Shown: piece after piece, positions 58,950 through 64,000 of the stretch
Position numbering within the stretch: the first letter of the stretch is position 1
Layout: each line of letters starts with the position of its first letter
Source: Nemopilema nomurai
Taxonomy: Eukaryota; Cnidaria; Scyphozoa; Rhizostomeae; Rhizostomatidae
NCBI GenBank assembly: GCA_003864495.1
Contig: ML133387.1
Coordinates: 586,287-650,286, forward strand
Direction of reading: 5' to 3'
Length of the DNA: 64,000 nt
Notes under the pieces: model-generated
Told to the model about the DNA's origin: nothing
Seen by the model: the letters and a program-made list of their open reading frames with translations, nothing else
Databases searched by the model: none
Position numbers and translations under genes: made by a program

Positions 58950-61900
58950 TATCCCTTTCTTTTGAATCTTGTGTTCATCTGTTCCTCGCATGTATCTTAC
59001 TCTTTTAGAATTCTTTGCATCTATTGACTCTATTTTTGTGAACAGATTGTCATTATGTCTCCGTTCCATATTCTTTGGCTATCTCCTTCTTTTGAATCTG
59101 GTGTTTATCTGTTCCTCTCATGTATCTTACTCTTTTAAACTTCTTTGCATATATTGATTCTAGTCTGTATCTCTTCCTCTCATACATCTTGCTCTTTTAG
59201 AATTCTTTGGATACATTCACTCTATTTTCGTGAAGAGATTGTTATCATGTGTCCGTTCCATATTCTTCTGCTATTTCTATCATTTGAACTAGTCTGTATC
59301 TCTTCCTCTCATACATCTTGCTCTTTTAGAATTCTTTGGATACATTCACTCTATTTTCGTGAAGAGATTGTTATCATGTGTCCGTTCCATATTCTTCTGC
59401 TATTTCTATCATTTGAACTAGTCTGTATCTCTTCCTCTCATACATCTTGCTCTTTTAGAATTCTTTGATACTTCACTCTATTTTCGTGAAGAGATTGTTA
59501 TCATGTGTCCGTTCCATATTCTTCTGCTATTTCTATCATTTGAACTAGTCTGTATCTCTTCCTCTCATACATCTTGCTCTTTTAGAATTCTTTGGATACA
59601 TTCACTCTATTTTCGTGAAGAGATTGTTATCATGTGTCCGTTCCATATTCTTCTGCTATTTCTATCATTTGAACTAGTCTGTATCTCTTCCTCTCATACA
59701 TCTTGCTCTTTTAGAATTCTTTGGATACATTCACTCTATTTTCGTGAAGAGATTGTTATCATGTGTCCGTTCCATATTCTTCTGCTATTTCTATCATTTG
59801 AACTAGTCTGTATCTCTTCCTCTCATACATCTTGCTCTTTTAGAATTCTTTGGATACATTCACTCTATTTTCGTGAAGAGATTGTTATCATGTGTCCGTT
59901 CCATATTCTTCTGCTATTTCTATCATTTGAACTGTCTGTATCTCTTCCTCTCATACATCTTGCTCTTTTAGAATTCTTTGGATACATTCACTCTATTTTC
60001 GTGAAGAGATTGTTATCATGTGTCCGTTCCATATTCTTCTGCTATTTCTATCATTTGAACTAGTCTGTATCTCTTCCTCTCATACATCTTGCTCTTTTAG
60101 AATTCTTTGGATACATTCACTCTATTTTCGTGAAGAGATTGTTATCATGTGTCCGTTCCATATTCTTCTGCTATTTCTATCATTTGAACTAGTCTGTATC
60201 TCTTCCTCTCATACATCTTGCTCTTTTAGAATTCTTTGGATACATTCACTCTATTTTCGTGAAGAGATTGTTATCATGTGTCCGTTCCATATTCTTCTGC
60301 TATTTCTATCATTTGAACTAGTCTGTATCTCTTCCTCTCATACATCTTGCTCTTTTAGAATTCTTTGGATACATTCACTCTATTTTCGTGAAGAGATTGT
60401 TATCATGTGTCCGTTCCATATTCTTCTGCTATTTCTATCATTTGAACTAGTCTGTATCTCTTCCTCTCATACATCTTGCTCTTTTAGAATTCTTTGGATA
60501 CATTCACTCTATTTTCGTGAAGAGATTGTATCATGTGTCCGTTCCATATTCTTCTGCTATTTCTATCATTTGAACTAGTCTGTATCTCTTCCTCTCATAC
60601 ATCTTGCTCTTTTAGAATTCTTTGGATACATTCACTCTATTTTCGTGAAGAGATTGTTATCATGTGTCCGTTCCATATTCTTCTGCTATTTCTATCATTT
60701 GAACTAGTCTGTATCTCTTCCTCTCATACATCTTGCTCTTTTAGAATTCTTTGGATACATTCACTCTATTTTCGTGAAGAGATTGTTATCATGTGTCCGT
60801 TCCATATTCTTCTGCTATTTCTATCATTTGAACTAGTCTGTATCTCTTCCTCTCATACATCTTGCTCTTTTAGAATTCTTTGGATACATTCACTCTATTT
60901 TCGTGAAGAGATTGTTATCATGTGTCCGTTCCATATTCTTCTGCTATTTCTATCATTTGAACTAGTCTGTATCTCTTCCTCTCATACATCTTGCTCTTTT
61001 AGAATTCTTTGGATACATTCACTCTATTTTCGTGAAGAGATTGTTATCATGTGTCCGTTCCATATTCTTCTGCTATTTCTATCATTTGAACTAGTCAGTA
61101 TCTCTTCCTCTCATACATCTTGCTCTTTTAGAATTCTTTGGATACATTCACTCTATTTTCGTGAAGAGATTGTTATCATGTGTCCGTTCCATATTCTTCT
61201 GCTATTTCTATCATTTGAACTAGTCTGTATCTCTTCCTCTCATACATCTTGCTCTTTTAGAATTCTTTGGATACATTCACTCTATTTTCGTGAAGAGATT
61301 GTTATCATGTGTCCGTTCCATATTCTTCTGCTATTTCTATCATTTGAACTAGTCTGTATCTCTTCCTCTCATACATCTTGCTCTTTTAGAATTCTTTGAT
61401 ACATTCACTCTATTTTCGTGAAGAGATTGTTATCATGTGTCCGTTCCATATTCTTCTGCTATTTCTATCATTTGAACTAGTCTGTATCTCTTCCTCTCAT
61501 ACATCTTGCTCTTTTAGAATTCTTTGGATACATTCACTCTATTTTCGTGAAGAGATTGTTATCATGTGTCCGTTCCATATTCTTCTGCTATTTCTATCAT
61601 TTGAACTAGTCTGTATCTCTTCCTCTCATACATCTTGCTCTTTTAGAATTCTTTGGATACATTCACTCTATTTTCGTGAAGAGATTGTTATCATGTGTCC
61701 GTTCCATATTCTTCTGCTATTTCTATCATTTGAACTAGTCTTATCTCTTCCTCTCATACATCTTGCTCTTTTAGAATTCTTTGATACATTCACTCTATTT
61801 TCGTGAAGAGATTGTTATCATGTGTCCGTTCCATATTCTTCTGCTATCCTTTCTTTTGAACTAGTCTGTTCTTTCATTCATCTTGCTCTTTTAGAATTCT

Positions 61901-64000
61901 TGCATATATTGACTCTTTTTGTGAAAAGATTGTCATCATGTGTCCGTTCCATATTCTTCTGCTATCCCTTTCTTTTGAATCTAGCGTTCATCTGTTCCTC
62001 TCATTCATCTTGCTCTTTTAGAATTCTTGCATATATTGACTTATTTTCGTTAAGAGTTTGTCATCATGTGTCCGTTCCATATTCTTCTGCTATCCCTTTC
62101 TTTTGAATCTAGCGTTCATCTGTTCCTCTCATTCATCTTGCTCTTTTAGAATTCTTGCATATATTGACTCTATTTTCGTGAAGAGATTGTCATCATGTGT
62201 CCGTTCCATATTCTTCTGCTATCCCTTTCTTTTGAATCTAGCGTTCATCTGTTCCTTCATTCATCTTGCTCTTTTAGAATTCTTGCATATATTGACTCTA
62301 TTTTTGTGAAAGATTGTCATCATGTGTCCGTTCCATATTCTTCTGCTATCCCTTTCTTTTGAATGTAGCGTTATCTGTTCCTCTCATTCATCTTGCTCTT
62401 TTAGAATTCTTGCATATATTGACTCTATTTTCGTGAAGAGATTGTCATCATGTGTCCGTTCCATATTCTTCTGCTATCCCTTTCTTTTGAATGTAGCGTT
62501 TATCTCTTCTTTTCATTCCTCTTGCTCTTTTAGAATTCTTGCATATATTGACTCTATTTTCGTCAAGAGATTGTCATCATGTGTCCGTTCCATATTCTTC
62601 TGCTATCCCTTTCTTTTGAATGTAGCGTTTATCTCTTCTTTTCATTCCTCTTGCTCTTTTAGAATTGCATATATTGACTCTATTTTCGTCAAGAGATTGT
62701 CATCATGTGTCCGTTCCATATTCTTCTGCTATCCCTTTCTTTTGAATCTAGCGTTCATCTGTTCCTCTCATTCATCTTGCTCTTTTAGAATTCTTGCATA
62801 TATTGACTCTATTTTCGTAAGAGATTGTCATCATGTGTCCGTTCCATATTCTTCTGCTATCCCTTTCTTTTGAATGTAGCGTTCATCTTCCTCTCGTTCA
62901 TGCTGCTTTTAGAATTCTTGCATATATTGACTCTATTTTCGTGAAGAGATTGTCATCATGTGTCCGTTCCATATTCTTCTGCTATTTTGAATGTAGCGTT
63001 ATCTTTCTCTCATTCCTCTTGCTCTTTTAGAATTATTGCATATATTGACTCTATTTTCGTCAAGAGATTGTCATCATGTGTCCGTTCCATATTCTTCTGC
63101 TATCCCTTTTTTTGAATCTAGCGTTTATCTCTTCTTTTCATTCCTCTTGCTCTTTTAGAATTATTGCATATATTGACTCTATTTTCGTCAAGAGATTGTC
63201 ATCATGTGTCCGTTCCATATTCTTCTGCTATCCCTTTTTTTGAATCTAGCGTTTATCTCTCTTTTCATTCCTCTTGCTCTTTTAGAATTATTGCATATAT
63301 TGACTCTATTTTCGTCAAGAGATTGTCATCATGTGTCCGTTCCATATTCTTCTGCTATCCCTTTCTTTTGAATGTAGCGTTTATCTGTTCCTTTCATTCC
63401 TCTTGCTCTTTTAATTGCATATATTGACTCTATTTTCGTCAAGAGATTGTCATCATGTGTCCGTTCCATATTCTTCTGCTATCCTTTTTTTGAATCTAGC
63501 GTTTATTCCTTTTCATTCCTCTTGCTCTTTTAGAATTATTGCATATATTGACTCTATTTTCGTCAAGATTGTCATCATGTGTCCGTTCCATATTCTTCTG
63601 CTATCCTTTTTTGAATCTAGCGTTATCTGTTCCTTCATTCCTCTTGCTCTTTTAGAATAATTGCATATATTGACTCTATTTTCGTCAAGAGATTGTCATC
63701 ATGTGTCCGTTCCATATTCTTCTGCTATCCCTTTTTTTGAATCTAGCGTTCATCTGTTCCTCTCATTCCTCTTGCTCTTTTAGAATTATTGCATATATTG
63801 ACTCTATTTTCGTCAAGAGATTGTCATCATGTGTCCGTTCCATATTCTTCTGCTATCCCTTTTTTTTGAATCTAGCGTTTATCTCTTCTTTTCATTCCTC
63901 TTGCTCTTTTAGAATTATTGCATATATTGACTCTTTTTTCGTCAAGAGATTGTCATCATGTGTCCGTTCCATATTCTTCTGCTATCCCTTTATTTTGAAT
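58950..64000 (+). repeat. 129/130-bp satellite array, block IV
   Basis: About 39 monomers in the same orientation. The first (58950-59156) are divergent edge units. Next come about 20 nearly identical units, then from about 61846 a subfamily marked by TCTAGCG, CATTCATCTTGCTC and TCGTCAAGAG, with many small deletions. The array runs off the window. Confidence 0.97.
59157..61845 (+). repeat. Homogenised 129-bp subarray
   Basis: About 20 units stepped at 129 bp (for example CTATTTTCG at 59222 and 59351) with only rare one- or two-base losses (near 59470, 59935, 60530, 61398, 61741 and 61783) and one clear substitution (AGTCAGTATC near 61095). Unit landmarks are GAACTAGTCTGTATCTCTTC, CATACATCTTGCTC, TTTGGATACATTCACTC and GATTGTTATCATGTGTCC. 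Because 129 is a multiple of 3 and one frame has no stop, frames of up to 288 codons appear. This is arithmetic and not evidence of a gene. Confidence 0.93.

Noticed and set aside
60533..61399. 288-codon open frame as a real repeat protein
   Set aside because: It follows from a 129-bp period with one stop-free frame and is broken by the same small losses that occur elsewhere in the array; kept only as a finding to test.
59157..61845. rRNA or 5S-type tandem gene cluster
   Set aside because: Unit length is about right for a small RNA but there is no 5S-like internal promoter or structure, and the strand is T-rich throughout.

Overview
This window looks like nuclear DNA from a non-vertebrate metazoan. 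The evidence is a very long tandem satellite, LTR retrotransposons of the Ty3/Gypsy and BEL/Pao classes, a non-LTR retrotransposon tail, hAT and PIF/Harbinger DNA transposons, a (TG)n microsatellite, and no operons or bacterial-type gene packing. The repeat mix would suit a cnidarian or another marine invertebrate, but nothing here fixes the taxon. No convincing single-copy host gene was found. Layout: (1) 1-14518, head-to-tail array of a 129/130-bp T-rich satellite; (2) 14519-15266, non-satellite junction sequence J1, cut by a 921-bp N gap (15267-16187); (3) 16188-36182, satellite in the same orientation; (4) 36183-50178, a 14-kb non-satellite island that starts with a second copy of J1 and carries decayed hAT, BEL/Pao, LINE and Harbinger pieces, then a complete but decayed Gypsy element A (44603-48375, two 161-bp LTRs, 4-bp target duplication) and 1.8 kb of right flank; (5) 50179-50978, satellite, ended by a 275-bp N gap (50979-51253); (6) 51254-55623, Gypsy element B (protease, RT, RNase H, integrase, 3' LTR), inserted into the integrase gene of a second copy of element A (A', 55624-57169); (7) 57170-58949, a second copy of the 1.8-kb right flank; (8) 58950-64000, satellite, including about 20 nearly identical 129-bp units. 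The two edges of the island therefore each occur twice, and each edge reaches the satellite at the same point in both copies. The simplest reading is that 1-15266 and 51254-64000 are the outer parts of one allele or duplicate, carrying the B insertion, while 16188-50978 is the other allele, without B, placed between them by the assembler or by a real tandem duplication. Inside the satellite there are several orders of structure: monomers of 129 (3 x 43) or 130 bp, a recurrent 60-bp deleted monomer, higher-order units of about 520, 1100 and 1274 bp, and a 1.2-kb module found four times. The genes recognised are all mobile-element genes. Their products act together only within each element: gag particle, protease, RT/RNase H and integrase.
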